Shown here piece by piece: positions 23,551-35,328 of a stretch of 64,000 nt of DNA. A program made the position numbers and the translations under genes. The stretch is from Viola odorata (lineage: Eukaryota; Streptophyta; Magnoliopsida; Malpighiales; Violaceae). The number at the start of each line of letters is the position of its first letter. Within the stretch, counting starts at the first letter, position 1. The stretch lies in assembly GCA_963691705.1 (NCBI GenBank), contig OY829539.1, forward strand, positions 40,805,656 through 40,869,655, written 5' to 3'. The notes under the pieces are model-generated. The model saw only the letters and a list, made by a program, of their open reading frames with translations. It was not told the DNA's origin and searched no databases.

Positions 23551-25275
23551 AGCATCTACAAAACTGAAAACCACCCCAAGCCATGAACAAACGAAATCAA
23601 CCCAGACACAAGAACAAACCAGACTTTAGGCTAGACTTCGTCAAGACACACCTCGCCTAGATAACTCTTGCATCAAATCAGAAGGATAACGACCCTAAAG
23701 ATGAGACTTTCCCACATCAGGCCCATTTACTAGCAATCCTCACCGGATAAGGTGCTTACACTCACGCTCGCAAATAAGGATAAGTGTTTAATCACTCAAA
23801 ACTAAATGCAACTAACGCAGCACAAAACCAGACTTGCACATCAATCTGAGTACGTAGTACACATGCATGGGCAATCAATCAATCGGAAAGAATTTCACAT
23901 CAGCAAAAAGAAGGAAAAGGGAAAGGTTAGGCTTAGAAAAATAAGGAAAAAGAAGAAGAAAAGGGAAGGAAAAGAATAAAACAGAAAAAGAGAAAATAAG
24001 AAGAGAAGGAAGAGAAAGAAAAGAGACAACCAACTCAAACCTGGATGGATTCCTTGGTTAGGAAAAAGGCAAGGTCGGTAAGACAACGCTTGTCGAGGGT
24101 AGGATGATGCGATTGAGGGCTAGACGAAGGATCTTCTCTTCTTCGGCAGGGAACTCTTCTCTTGATGAGGCACTGGCAGCAGGTTCCTTTGCTCGCGTTT
24201 TGCCCCCTTCTTTAATTTTTTTTTAAATCCTTTTTTTTGAGAAGGGGCCCGAACCTATTTTAGCTTTGATTCGTCTAGGGCAGAAGACCTTTGATGTGTC
24301 TTGACCTAGATCTGCTTCCAGCATTGATGTTTGACTTCTTCTGCTTCCCCACACTTAGGTTTTTTTGAGAGGGAGCTCGAATCTTTCTTGAATAGGCTAG
24401 GGCTAAAGATTTTTTCTGTTGTCTTGCCCTAGCTCTTTGCTTTCTGCGCTTAAGTCTAGCTTCCTCTGCTTCCCCACACTTATACTTTTCTGTGCGTCTT
24501 TCTGCATGCCTAGCCCTCGACGCTACCCTCAACAATTGCTGCTTACCTGACAAGGAAAAGGATCAAGAAAATAAGCTCAAGTGGTCAGGAAAAAGAAAGA
24601 AAAGCTGTAGGTGAGTGTCTAGGGCAAGATGGAAGAAAGTGAGAGAAAAAGGGAGAAAAGAAAGAAATAGGACATTGATGCGAAGGCTTTCATCTTTTTG
24701 TTGCTTTCCCATATCTAATGGTGCCTATACCCAGGGATATCATGCAAGTCCAGCCAGTGCCTACCTAACCATTCTATTAGCACATGAAAAATATATGGCA
24801 TGGAGGCTCAAAGTGCTCTCAGGGTGGTAATTGTGATTGTTGGTGTCTAGGCCTAGATGCAGATATAAGGTCTAACAGGCAAAGAGTGAACGACTAGGTC
24901 TAGACATGGTAGGTCATTAGTTCATTTTTGTGCACAGATCAGCATTGTGTGTCCATACAAGGGGGTTTTAAAACTAGGCAGTGTGCGTTTTTGGCAACAA
25001 AAAATATCTAACAAAATCCTAAAAGTGAAATCCGAATTTTTTTTTTCACAAAACAAGCAATCATCCAACAAGCAGAAAAATAAACATGCAGTCAAACAAT
25101 TAGAAATAACGCATAAATAGATAAATCCCACCCCACACTTGGGCAGCGCATTGTCCTCAATGCGAGAAGGGCACAAATAAGTTCAACAAAAATTAAAAGG
25201 AGTACAACAGAAAAATAAAAGGGGGAAAATGTTTTAAACCCTCCATGAGGGCAAGAAAGATTATTTGTGGGTGGA
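23551..25275 (-). other. Non-coding 3' internal region of Athila A
   Basis: No recognisable gene. It contains purine-rich low complexity (23900-24030), a tandem duplication (24231-24485) and the family phrase CCCCACACTTGGGCAGCGCA with TGTCCTCAATG at 25132-25162. It is densely sprinkled with TCGAGG/CTAGGGC-type words (see findings). Confidence 0.6.
24231..24485. repeat. Tandem duplication, period about 127 bp
   Basis: CTGCTTCCCCACACTTA at about 24340 and again at about 24467 anchors two diverged units. Each begins with TTTTTTGAGA and contains a CTTGACCTAG- or CTTGCCCTAG-type word. Confidence 0.7.
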
Positions 25276-27008
25276 TCAGAATAGTGGCAGGTTGCGTCGG
25301 GCAACCTCCGCAGTCAGGCCTTGGAGTTCGGTGAGAATGGCCTGGAGGAGACGCTCGAGAGATGACGTGTTGATCGTGATTGGTCCTGAAGAAGGGACGT
25401 CTTGGGAAGGTGAGGTAGCTGGCCGAGAAGTGCTAGCTTGGGCAGGACGAGTTTGTGTTGGCGGCTATGCTGCTATTGGATAGTAAAAATCACCACCGTG
25501 CTTGGCTCCGAGCAAGCAAAGTGACAAGAGATCCTAGTGCTGGGCTGCGAGAATTGTTTTAAATGCTAGTGATGGCGTTCGCAATCCAGTGCCCTAAGTT
25601 GACTCGACGCTTATACAACATGCACCATAAGAAAAATAATTCTTGCAACGATAGTTGGCCCGAAGAATTATATTTACCTGTGAAGGTAAGGGCCAGGTAT
25701 CGGTGCAAGATGCGCAAACAAGGATTACTGATTTCATGTGCCTTTGATGATCAAGGGTTGAACTCGGCATTGGAATTGCTGGTCAGCTCTCGAAAGGCGA
25801 CATTATCATCAAAGTCAGCAGGGTACACAGTTAAAGCATTCAAATACTTATCAGTTTTATCTCATCAGAAGTCACAAAGCCGAGCAAGCAGTTAAAATGA
25901 TCAATAGATAAAATGGACCATTCATTCATCAACCTAAAGTTAATAACATTGAGGGCAGACAAGTTTGGTGTAGATTTGCCTTCCGGCTTAAAACATTTAG
26001 GCACAATCTAAAAAAAGGTGAAAAATTCGAGGGAGAGCTCGAGGTATGTCGGGTGTTTGAGGAAGAACAGAGCTTCCTACCCTATATTACTTTATATGCA
26101 TACGGTCAAGAAAATCAATATATAGGCGCGTATATGGGATAACGCCTTTGGAATGAAAGAGGTTCAATTTGTCTAAGGAGGCCTTATCATGAAACTTTAA
26201 CCAACACCTAGAAGAAGAAAGGTCAGAAGGAACCTGGGAAGAGGATCGAGGGGTAGACGCGGAGACCGACGTCTTGCCCTCGACTAAAGGTTGTGCCTCT
26301 GAACCTCTAGGCTTCTTTGTCGTCGAGGCCTTGGTCTTGCCCTGGCTCATGGCAAACCCTTTTCTCTTTTTATCCACCGACATCTCTGGTTCAGCCGGTT
26401 GCTCCACTTTGGCTAGAGCCTTGTCTTTTCCTTTCTTCGTCGTTGCTCTAGCCGCGGCTTCCTTCTCAGTAGCAGTCTCCTCCGCGACTCGCTTTTCCTC
26501 TTCGACTTTTCTCGTCTCAGCTTCACCTTCTCCTTTGGAGCTTTTATCCATCTCCTCTTCCTCAGCCTTCTCCTCCATTTCTTTTTCGAGCACGGGAAAC
26601 TCACCCTCCTCTTTGCTCGAGCCCGACACAAGGACATCCTTAAGGACTTCCTCCACCCTGAGCTTCCTAGCAACTGCCGACGATGCCTTGGTTTTCTTCT
26701 TTTTGGAGCTGGTGGCAGTGGAGTCAGGAGGAAGCCTCACCACACGGCCAGATCTGGTCATGGTTGAGGTTGGAGGAATGGAGCCGGTGATTTCGACCTC
26801 GCCCTCGGCTAGCCCTGTCGTTGGTGAAGCGGTGGTGGTACTGGAGAAATGACTAGGGGCTCTGGTCGGTGGCTGTGGGAGGCATGACGGTGAGGGTTCG
26901 AAAGGATTCGGGTGTGGTGGTGGTAGAGGACGTGACAGGGCTGTGTGCGAGTGATATGGGTTTGGTGCCCGAGGTGTTCTTGTGGGCTACCCGTTTGGTC
27001 CTTGTCAT
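25276..27008 (-). pseudogene. Athila-type downstream ORF (ATHILA/'env-like' family) of Athila A
   Basis: It starts with MTRTKRVAHKNTSG at 27008. A Ser/Pro/Thr-rich N-terminus is followed by a frameshift or stop near 26853. The frame at 26761-26087 gives a long Lys/Glu-rich charged region and then WLKFHDKASLDKLNLFHSKG, the start of the family core. After several stops the core continues with LRILHRYLALTFTGKYNSSG and FFLWCMLYKRRVNLGHWI (about 25720-25590). It closes with a Thr/Ser/Pro-rich tail and LERLLQAILTELQGL before the stop at 25276. The Athila B copy has the same order. The charged N-terminal half is expected to be disordered. Function unknown. Tat-1 landed just upstream of it. Confidence 0.8.
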
Positions 27009-27320
27009 CGGGAATGGTGATGGTGATGACGAGGGTTTGCTTGAGGAAGATGGAGATGGAGTGTGTTTGGAAGAGAGAGATGGGGTTTGACACGGATAGG
27101 GAAAGGTTTTGGAAAATGGGAAAAGTGTGGGAAGAGGAAAAGGACGGAGAGAGAGAAGATCGTTATCAATGGGATTTGATTTTGTCTTACTTGCTGACGT
27201 GGCGTGTGGGGAGAGGATGTTAGCTGTCTTCCCCAAATCCCAACTGCCAAAAGTAATCATTTTCAAAATTAATAAGGGGGTTAGGAGAGAGAGAAAGACA
27301 AAAAGAAGGAATAAAGTATG

Positions 27321-27832
27321 TGATAACAATTGATGAAACACCAAAGGTACATTCGTCTTCTCACTCGAAGTCAAAGCCGGATCTCTGTAGACCTTGACTA
27401 GCGACAGCACCCGGCTACCGCCCGCATTAGATCGAGGAGTCCTGGGATGGTCGACATCAGCGTGGGGGGGGGGGGGGGGAACCCACACGGCGTCATCCTA
27501 TCCCAGGATACCCCGATAACATCCCACTAGCGATATCCCGTCAGCGATATCCTATCCGGCTGACTGGGGCGTTATCTTCCTTCGATAACGCCCACCCTTA
27601 GGGTAACATCCTTTCTTTTGCCTATAAATACCCTCTATTTCTGGATCAAAGGTAAGATTGAGATTGCTACTAAAATCTCTGCCAAATTTTATAGCCATAC
27701 TAACTTAAGCATCGGAGTGTCTACGCCGGAGCCCCCCCTCCGGCGCTTTACAAGTACGACGAACAACCGCTACAATAATTCGAGACGACCGGAATCTCTA
27801 CCCCGCTCCCCTCAGAAGTCCGAATCTTATCA
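27321..27832 (+). repeat. 5' LTR of Tat-1
   Basis: 512 bp, TGATAA to TTATCA. CCTATAAATA at 27621 is a likely TATA box. A hairpin-forming CGCCGGAGCCC with CTCCGGCG sits near 27730. It is about 57 bp longer than the 3' LTR because of a segment with a G-run at about 27463 and extra GATATCC-like units. Confidence 0.93.
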
Positions 27833-27853
27833 AATTGGTGCTTTCATTGAGAG
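27833..27853 (+). promoter_or_regulatory. Putative primer-binding site of Tat-1
   Basis: AATTGGTGCTTTCATTGAGAG directly follows the 5' LTR. The same string follows the Tat-2 5' LTR (35244-35264). The cognate tRNA cannot be named from sequence alone. Confidence 0.65.
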
Positions 27854-27918
27854 TCTTGGTTCTAATTAAGTGAGTGTCCTTAATAGCCAAGCTCTGTTCT
27901 TCTGAAAATTGGAAGATT

Positions 27919-30900
27919 ATGGCTTTTGATTTAGATCCGCCGTTGTCTCAGTCCTCTACCCTCCCATTTGATACCCGCAGGTGACTTTTCCCTTTCGCCA
28001 CCGCTGACGCTCCAACCACGGCACAAGAAATTCCCCCAGGAATGTCGGATCTCTCTTTCGAACAAACAGCGGGAACAGTTGTGTCTCAGTTGTATACTCC
28101 TTTATCCCAGATAGCGGGGCCTAGTCATTTTACCCCCCAGTCAAGGGGATTCGTGATAGACAGCGCGAATAACCCTTTCGTGAGCTTGATTTCAGCCCTT
28201 CGTGCCCAATTGGACCACTTAACAGAATTGGCTACCAGATTCACGCCTGCTGCTTCTGGATCCGGCGTCCCATCTCAGTTTGTTTTTACTCCATCCATCA
28301 TCACCGAACGACCATTGTCGTCCCCGTCACGCGTGAATGCCTCTTTGACATTGCTTGCGTTGAACGCGCCAGTCAGTCTTGTACAATTTGCTCATAGGAT
28401 AGTGGAGCCGTACGTGCCACAGGCACCTTTGCTTCCTATTTCCCAGGAGGAGCGGCAGTGGCGTGGCGAGGACAGAGGTCGTTGGGATGGTAGGAGGGTT
28501 GAAAATGATAGAGACCTATCTCCTGGAGGGAGTGAAAGATCCAGCAGTAGGAGGCATCGAACTCGCTCGCCGAGGAGTCGCAGCCCCTCTCCAAGGCGAC
28601 ATCATGATAGAAATCCGTGAGAACGTAGGCGTCATTTGGAGGTATCCCCACCTCGGTATGCGCGTGAGATTCTTGATGATACTTCTAGCCACACCTTTAG
28701 CCTGCGCATAAGGCGTCACAGAGTCAGTCCACATGTGAAGCTCCCCTCAGAATCCTATGACGGCACTAGAGATCCCATCTCTCACCTTAACAAGGTGAAG
28801 GACTTTGTGCAATTTCAGACCTACAATGACGCTGCTTTGTGTCAGATATTTGTAATGACCCTGTCTGGGGTCGCGCGCTTATGGTTTGAAGGTCTTCCCG
28901 GTGGGTCTATTGACAACTTTTCGCAGCTAGAATCTAAATTCAGGAGTCGATTCAGTACCGCAGTCCCTATCTGGAAGTCTGCCGCTGCCTTGTTTGACCT
29001 ACATAGAAAACCTCAGGAATCCTTGAGGAATTTCTTCCATTACTTCGACACCGAGATGTCGCTACGCTAGGTGTAACGGTCGATTTCGCTATTGAAGCTT
29101 TAAAGTGAAACTGTTGCTATGGAAAACTCAAAGATGCTTTAATGGTGGACCCTCCCGCAACCTTAGATGCGTTAAGGCTGAAAGCCCACAATTATGCGAG
29201 GATGGAGGAAGAAGAGAATAGGGACATGATTCGGAGCATGCCGCCAGCCATGCCATCAGTCCATAATGCTCCCGCTCCTACTACTTCTGAAGATCGGTTC
29301 ATCGATGATTATGCTCAGCGAAAGGATCACATTCCCAAGACCTCTAATAGGAGAAGAGGTAACTCCTCAAAGGGAAAGTCTGGTGACTCTTCAGTGCAGC
29401 GACAGGGAGATCCCCCTAAGGGACGGGTTTATGACTCAGACCTTCCTTCCCTCATCTTACCCAGGGCAGAAATATTAGCGATAGTGGAACAGAGGAACCT
29501 GCCAATCCGTTATCCCGCCCCTGTGAGGCCGGGGGTAACCTTGGGAAGAAGAGAAAATGCTTATTGCAAATTTCACAAAGCTAAGGGACACTCTACGGAG
29601 GTATGTAGAGAACTCAAATTGGCGATAGAGCGCTTGGTCGAAGAAGGTTATCTAGGAGAATTCGCCATCAAAATGCGAGAAGAAGCCAAGGGTAACCCGA
29701 CCAGCAGGATAATCGACGACAGGCCAGCACCTTCCTGCGTCCTAGGCAGCGACGCAGGTCTCACAGGGAGAGATAGGGAAACACTCACAATCGATGACGA
29801 AGACGTCCCCATCATTAACATCATTGCTGGAGGCACACCTTATCTGGATGAGTCCGCACAGCTGACACCCACATCGGGGGATAAGCGGAAGCGTGCGGGC
29901 GTGTCTATCAAAAGTGAAGCGATAAGCGCCTTGGATCGTATGGTATTATCCTTTTCTGAAGAGGACGAGAAGGGCGTGGTATATCCACACAATGATGCGT
30001 TAGTAGTTACGCCCATTATCGCCAGCCATGGAGTTAGAAGGACTCTGGTTGACAACGGAAGCGTCGTGAACTTGTTCTCGCTGGAAGCTTATAACCTCAT
30101 GAAGCGTCCTGATAACGAGCTTACACCCTGTAAGAAACCCATTATCGGGGTAGATGGAGTCCCCATCCCAGTGACCGGAGTGACCACCTTGCCGGTATAT
30201 TTTAGGGAGGATACCTCCAAGCGGTCAGAGGAGCTGCTATTCTTGGTGGTGGATTTAAGTCTGCCTTATAACGCCATATTGGGGCGGCCATTCCTCAACC
30301 GTTTCAGAGCAGCGATATCACAAAAGTATCTGAGGTTGAAATATTCATCCTGGGACGGTGTGGTCTCAATCCGGGGTAATCAGAAGTTAGCGGCTGAATG
30401 TTACCTGCTCATGACTCAGAAGAGTTTTGATAGGTACGTGTGCGTGACAGTGGATCCATATGAGCAAAATGATGAGAAGCACACTCAGCCCGTGGATAAG
30501 ATGACTCACGTTCCCGTTAACGGGATAGATGGGGCCCTATTCCTAGTTAGCGATAACCTCACCGCGGAGGAAAACTTTCAATTAGCCCGGTTATTGAATA
30601 AGTGCAAAGGGGAGTTTGCATGGAAACCATCTGACATGCCTGGTATCTCGCGGGAGGTAGCGGAGCATCGGCTTAACATCAACCCGGACGCAAAACCGGT
30701 TCAGCAGAAATGACGTGCTTTCTCTACCGAAAAAGCAACTGCTGTCGATAAAGAAGTGGCAAAACTTCTTGACGCTGGCTTTATTCGAGAAGTACAATAT
30801 CCCACCTGGTTGGCTAACCCTGTCCTGGTTCCCAAGCCTAGCGGAGAGTGGCGCATGTGCATCGACTTCACAGACTTGAATGACGCCTGCCCCAAAGATT

Positions 30901-33792
30901 GTTACCCACTTCCTCGGATTGATCAGCTAGTTGATCAGGCTGCTGGGTATGCATATTTGAGCTCGCTAGATGCCAACTCAGGGTACCATCAAATCCCTAT
31001 GGCTCATGAAGATGAAGAGAAAACTGCTTTCATCACTCCAAAGGCCACCTATTGTTACACGGCGATGCCTTTTGGGCTGAAAAACGCTAGAGCCACCTTC
31101 CAGCGAATGGTGAACCAAGTCTTTGAAAAGTAGATCGGGCGAAATGTAGAGGCGTATGTCGATGACATACTGGTCAAAAGCTGAAGTTTCGAAGATCACC
31201 TGTCTGATCTAGCGGAAGTCTTCGAAGTAATGAAGCGATATCAAATGAAACTGAACCCCCGAAAGTGCATGTTTGCCTTTCAAACGGGCAAATTTCTGGG
31301 TTACGTGGTCAGTCAAAAGGGTATTCAACCCAACCCGTCAAAGATTAAAGCCATCCAAGATATGGTATCTCCTCAAACTGTGAAGGAAATACAGAAGTTA
31401 ACGGGGCGTGTTATCGCTTTGGGACGGTTTATATCTAAGCAAGGCGAGAAGTGTCTCCCTTTTTTCAAAATTATACGCAAGAAAGCCGTCTTCGGATGGA
31501 CAACTGAATGCGAAGAGGCGTTTACAGGCCTGAAGGCCTATCTGTCATCTGGTTTGGTGCTAACCAGACCGAGCCTAGCGATATTATGTATTTATACCTT
31601 GGGGTCGCTGACAAAGTAGTCAGTGCGGTCCTTGTGCGAGATGACAATCATGCACATCACCCTGTATACTTCGTAAGTCACATCTTGAAAGATGCCGAAC
31701 TGAGGTATGCCCGTATTGAAAAAATAGCGTTTGCGTTGATACAAGCCACGAGGAAAATGAGTCGATATTTTCAAGCTCATATCGTCATCGTGCTAACGGA
31801 CCAACCTTTAAAAAGGATATTTCGGAAGCCCGAATCCTCGCGGAGAATGCTGATTTGGGCTATTGAGCTTGAACAATATGGTTTGCACTATAGATCCCGA
31901 CCGTCCGTGAAGGCTCAAATTCTGGCGGACTTTATCGCGGAATGCACCTTTACGCCAGATCCGATGATGGAGTTGACTGAAAAGGAAAATGAAGAGTTGG
32001 ACCTCCCCTTCCCTGAAACCTATACCGACTTGTGGGTCATCCACGTGGACGACGCCAAGAATCATGAGCTTGCCGGGGCCGGAATCTTCATGAGTGGGCC
32101 TCACGGCATCCACGTGCGATATGCCATTCGTATCCTGCAGCCGCTATCTAACAACGCCGTAGAATACGAAGTGCTATTAGCTGGGCTCAGGATAGGGAAA
32201 AACGTCTCCATAAAAGGCGTACATGATTCGGGGAGGCTGGGAGATCTACGGCTGAAAGTCTGTGGAGACTCCAAGTTGATAATAGACCAAGTTTTGGGAT
32301 ACTCTCAAGCTAGGGAGCCCATCATGGTGCAATATCTTGCCAAGGTAAAGCGCGAGCTGATAGAAATAAAGAAAAATGACATACAAGTCAGCTTCGAGCA
32401 CATTCCTCGAGAGGATAATGCTGAAGCGGATAACCTTGCCAAACTCGCGGTCAACCTAGAAGCGTCCATACCTAAAGGGGTGTACTACCGAGAGATACCC
32501 GTACCTTCCTTCATGGAAGAACAGGCGACGCTCTGCGTGGAAGAAAATAAAAATGACTAGAGAATTCCCGTCATAAAATACTTGAAACACGATAAGCTAC
32601 CAACAGATAACGCTGAGAAGAAGAAGGTATTAAAACAAGCGGCAAGGTGTACGTACTTTGACGGGGAATTAATGCGGAGATGTTTCTCTCACTCAGCGGC
32701 CAGGTGCATAACCGAACGAGAGGGCCTTCATACCCTCCGCGAAATCCACGAAGGAATTTGCGGCATGCATGCATCTGGCGGCACCTTGGCCGTACAGGTC
32801 TTTCGATTAGGATTCTACTGGCCTACTATCCGGAAAGACTGCCATGATTACGTGCGAACTTGCCAAAAGTGTCAGGAATTCTCCAAGATTCCTCGACAAC
32901 CCGCCGCACAAATTTATGACATTATCACTCCTTGTCCTTTCGCGAAATAGGGAATTGACATCCTTGGACCATTTCCAAAGGCGAGGTCTCAGTTGAAGTT
33001 TGTGGTTGTGGCGGTAGATTACTTTATCAAATGGGCAGAAGCTGAGGCGGTTGCCAACATCACGACAGAAAAATATGGCGTTTCTTCAAACACCAGATCA
33101 TCATGCGATTCGGCGTGCCACGTGTGCTTGTCAGTGATAACGAAACACAATTCACCAGCCAGTTCTTTAGAGACCAATGTGTGGAGTTCAGAATCGAGGA
33201 AAGATTCTCTTCTGTGGCTCATCCGCAGACCAATGGTCAGGCTGAGGTGACAAACTGAGCCATCCTTAATGGTGTTAAGAAGAACCTAGAGGGATCCAAA
33301 AAGAAGTGGGCAGATGAACTGCCATATGTGATGTGGGCGTACCGCATAACCACGAAAACCAGCACAGGAGAGACACCCTTCGCACTGGCTTTCGGTACTG
33401 AGGCCGTCACGCCCGTGGAGATTGGTACCATGAGCCTACGAGTGGCCTACTTCAGAGAAGAGCTGAATGAGGAAAGGCTGCGTGTGAATCTTGACGCGCT
33501 GCCTGAGTTACAGGAGGAAGCTCTTTTGAAAATGATGCACTATAAGCAAAAGATGGTGCGTTATCACAATAGGCACGTAAGAGAGCGGCTATTGAAAGAA
33601 GGTGACTTGGTACTCAGGGATCAACGAGCGACTGGTCAACGCCGGGGGAAGCTCAGCTCGAATTGGGAAGGGTCGTACAGCGTTACCCGTATTGTTGGGA
33701 GAGGAGCGTATCATCTGGAGACACGCGACGATACCCCCTTACCTAACTCCTGGAATATCACTCATTTGAAATTATATCATGTTAGACTTTGA
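27919..33792 (+). pseudogene. Tat-1 gag-pol polyprotein, degenerate
   Basis: Polyprotein for capsid, protease, reverse transcriptase, RNase H and integrase. Starts MAFDLDPPLSQ at 27919. The gag part has an Arg/Ser-rich stretch and a core with SYDGTRDPISHLNKVKDF and GVARLWFEGLP. Frame shifts occur near 29070, 31570 and 33075; further stops lie near 27976, 28618, 29104, 30711, 31131, 31181, 32558 and 32948. Recognisable parts: a C/H-rich knuckle (YCKFHKAKGHSTEVC), protease (LVDNGS, AILGRPF), reverse transcriptase with intact YVDD at about 31158, a classical RNase H (HILKDAELRYA, VLTDQPLKRI), a second RNase H typical of Tat (WVIHVDDAKN, GDSKLIIDQVLG, REDNAEADNLAK), and integrase (GICGMHASGG, CQKCQEF, GIDILGPFP, HPQTNGQAEV). 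Its closest relative in the window is the Tat-2 polyprotein, which gives the alignment used to place the breaks. Confidence 0.95.
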
Positions 33793-34671
33793 TTTATCTC
33801 TGCACCTTTTACTAACGCTAGCCCTAACCCATGCTAACGCTCAAGTAATGAGCTTTCTTGTGTTTTACGACTACATGTGTATGTGCAGACGATGAAAGAA
33901 AAACAAAAAGAGGTTGCCAGGAGTGAAAAGTCCTATCCTTGTGATGGTCGGTCCTGATTAGACGGCTCACTAAGTGAGGGCACACCCTGGCACACCTAAT
34001 ATTTAGCATTGGAAGTGAAAAGTCCTATCCTTGTGGTTGCCACGTGTGAGCCATAAGGCGAGGCATGTCCCGACGCCCCCGGGGGTGAAAAGTCCTTTCC
34101 TTTTGGTAAACCGCGCTAATATAGGCGGCCCACTAAGATGAGGCACGCCCTGGTATCCCTGGAGGTAAAAGCCCGACCCTTATGCCAACCGTTCTCATGG
34201 AGACGGCTCGTTAAGGCTAGACATACCTCAGGGAGATAGTAACTCCATCTTGGAAGTGAAAATCCTATCCTTGTGACCGGGCTGATATAGACGGTTCACT
34301 AAGTGAGGGCACGATTCCAGGATGTGAGGACAACGCCGAAAGTGAAAATCCTAACCTTGTGACGACCTGTCCTGATCAGACGACTCACTAAGAAGAGGCA
34401 CTTTCCAGCCGACCGTGGTAACGAGGAAACACGAAGAATCACAAAATCCCAACGAGTAACTAGATGCGGAATCCCTGGTGAAGTGAGCTGGTTGAGAAAG
34501 CGATAACGAGCGGCACCTGTACCCTAGAATGACGACAGATTGGCTCCTACGGGAAACTCGTGTCTGTTATCGCATATCTCTTACTAACAAATATTAATCG
34601 AGAGTGTGCAGGACATCTCTGGCTGGCGGAGATGATGGCGCTCGAAGCGATAGTAAGATCGTGTAACCCGC
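33793..34671 (+). repeat. Tat-1 3' region with diverged 70-90 bp repeats
   Basis: About six copies of a unit starting GTGAAAAGTCCTATCCTTGTG (or a close variant) occur between 33925 and 34345. Each is followed by a TGATYAGACRGCTCACTAAG-like phrase. No ORF. One diverged version of the Tat-2 78-bp unit may be present near 34425-34500. Tat-2 is inserted at 34671/34672. Confidence 0.8.
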
Positions 34672-35243
34672 TGATAACAATCCACCTAAAAGAAAGGGTA
34701 TTTTCGCCTATCACCCGGTGGGAAGAGGCATAGCTACTGTTTCACACCACCACGGTAGGGACAAGATCGCTACCTTCCCCAAAGGCTAACGCTATAGAGG
34801 CTAATGGGGCCCTACCGGCTCCCCTCACGGACTTCCTGCTTGGCTCAAAGAGTTATCTCACCCCCAGAGGAAACCACGCGTCCGGATTAACGCTCCGGCC
34901 ACTATCCTACCGCGGCAATATCTACCTAAACACCTACCGCCGAGGTAGCGTATCACAATAAGGGTGAATCACAGACCCTAACACGAGCGATAGCTCCGTA
35001 CCCGTTTACTCGGGCGGGAACGCCCCCTTTCTTCTATAAATACCTCCCCCACAAAGGAGGCAGGTAAGCGGACTTGACTGGCCAAAACTCTGCCAATTTC
35101 AGTACACCTACTGACTTAAGCATCGGAGTGTTTCCGCCGGAGACCCCCTCCGGCGCATTGCAGGTACCGTGGACCGTCGCGCAAACTGATCTGAGAAGAG
35201 CTGCTCCGCCATATATCCTTCGGCAGAAGACAAATTATTATCA
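34672..35243 (+). repeat. 5' LTR of Tat-2
   Basis: TGATAA to TTATCA ends. CTATAAATACC at 35034 is a likely TATA box. The hairpin CGCCGGAGACC with CTCCGGCG near 35135 is shared with the Tat-1 LTR, as is ACTTAAGCATCGGAGTGT just before it. Confidence 0.95.
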
Positions 35244-35264
35244 AATTGGTGCTTTCATTGAGAG
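35244..35264 (+). promoter_or_regulatory. Putative primer-binding site of Tat-2
   Basis: AATTGGTGCTTTCATTGAGAG immediately follows the 5' LTR, identical to the Tat-1 site. Confidence 0.65.
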
Positions 35265-35328
35265 CTCTGGTTCTATTAAGTGAGCATCCTTAATAACCAA
35301 GCTCCTCCTCCCCGAAGCTAGAAGGATT

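Noticed and set aside
26274..26852. 192-residue plus-strand ORF
   Set aside because: It is the complement of the Lys/Glu-rich minus-strand Athila ORF, giving a Ser-rich shadow without family resemblance.
26853..27488. 211-residue minus-strand ORF
   Set aside because: It runs across the Tat-1 LTR boundary and target duplication into Athila A, so its N-terminal part is chimeric. Only the part from 27008 onward belongs to the Athila ORF.
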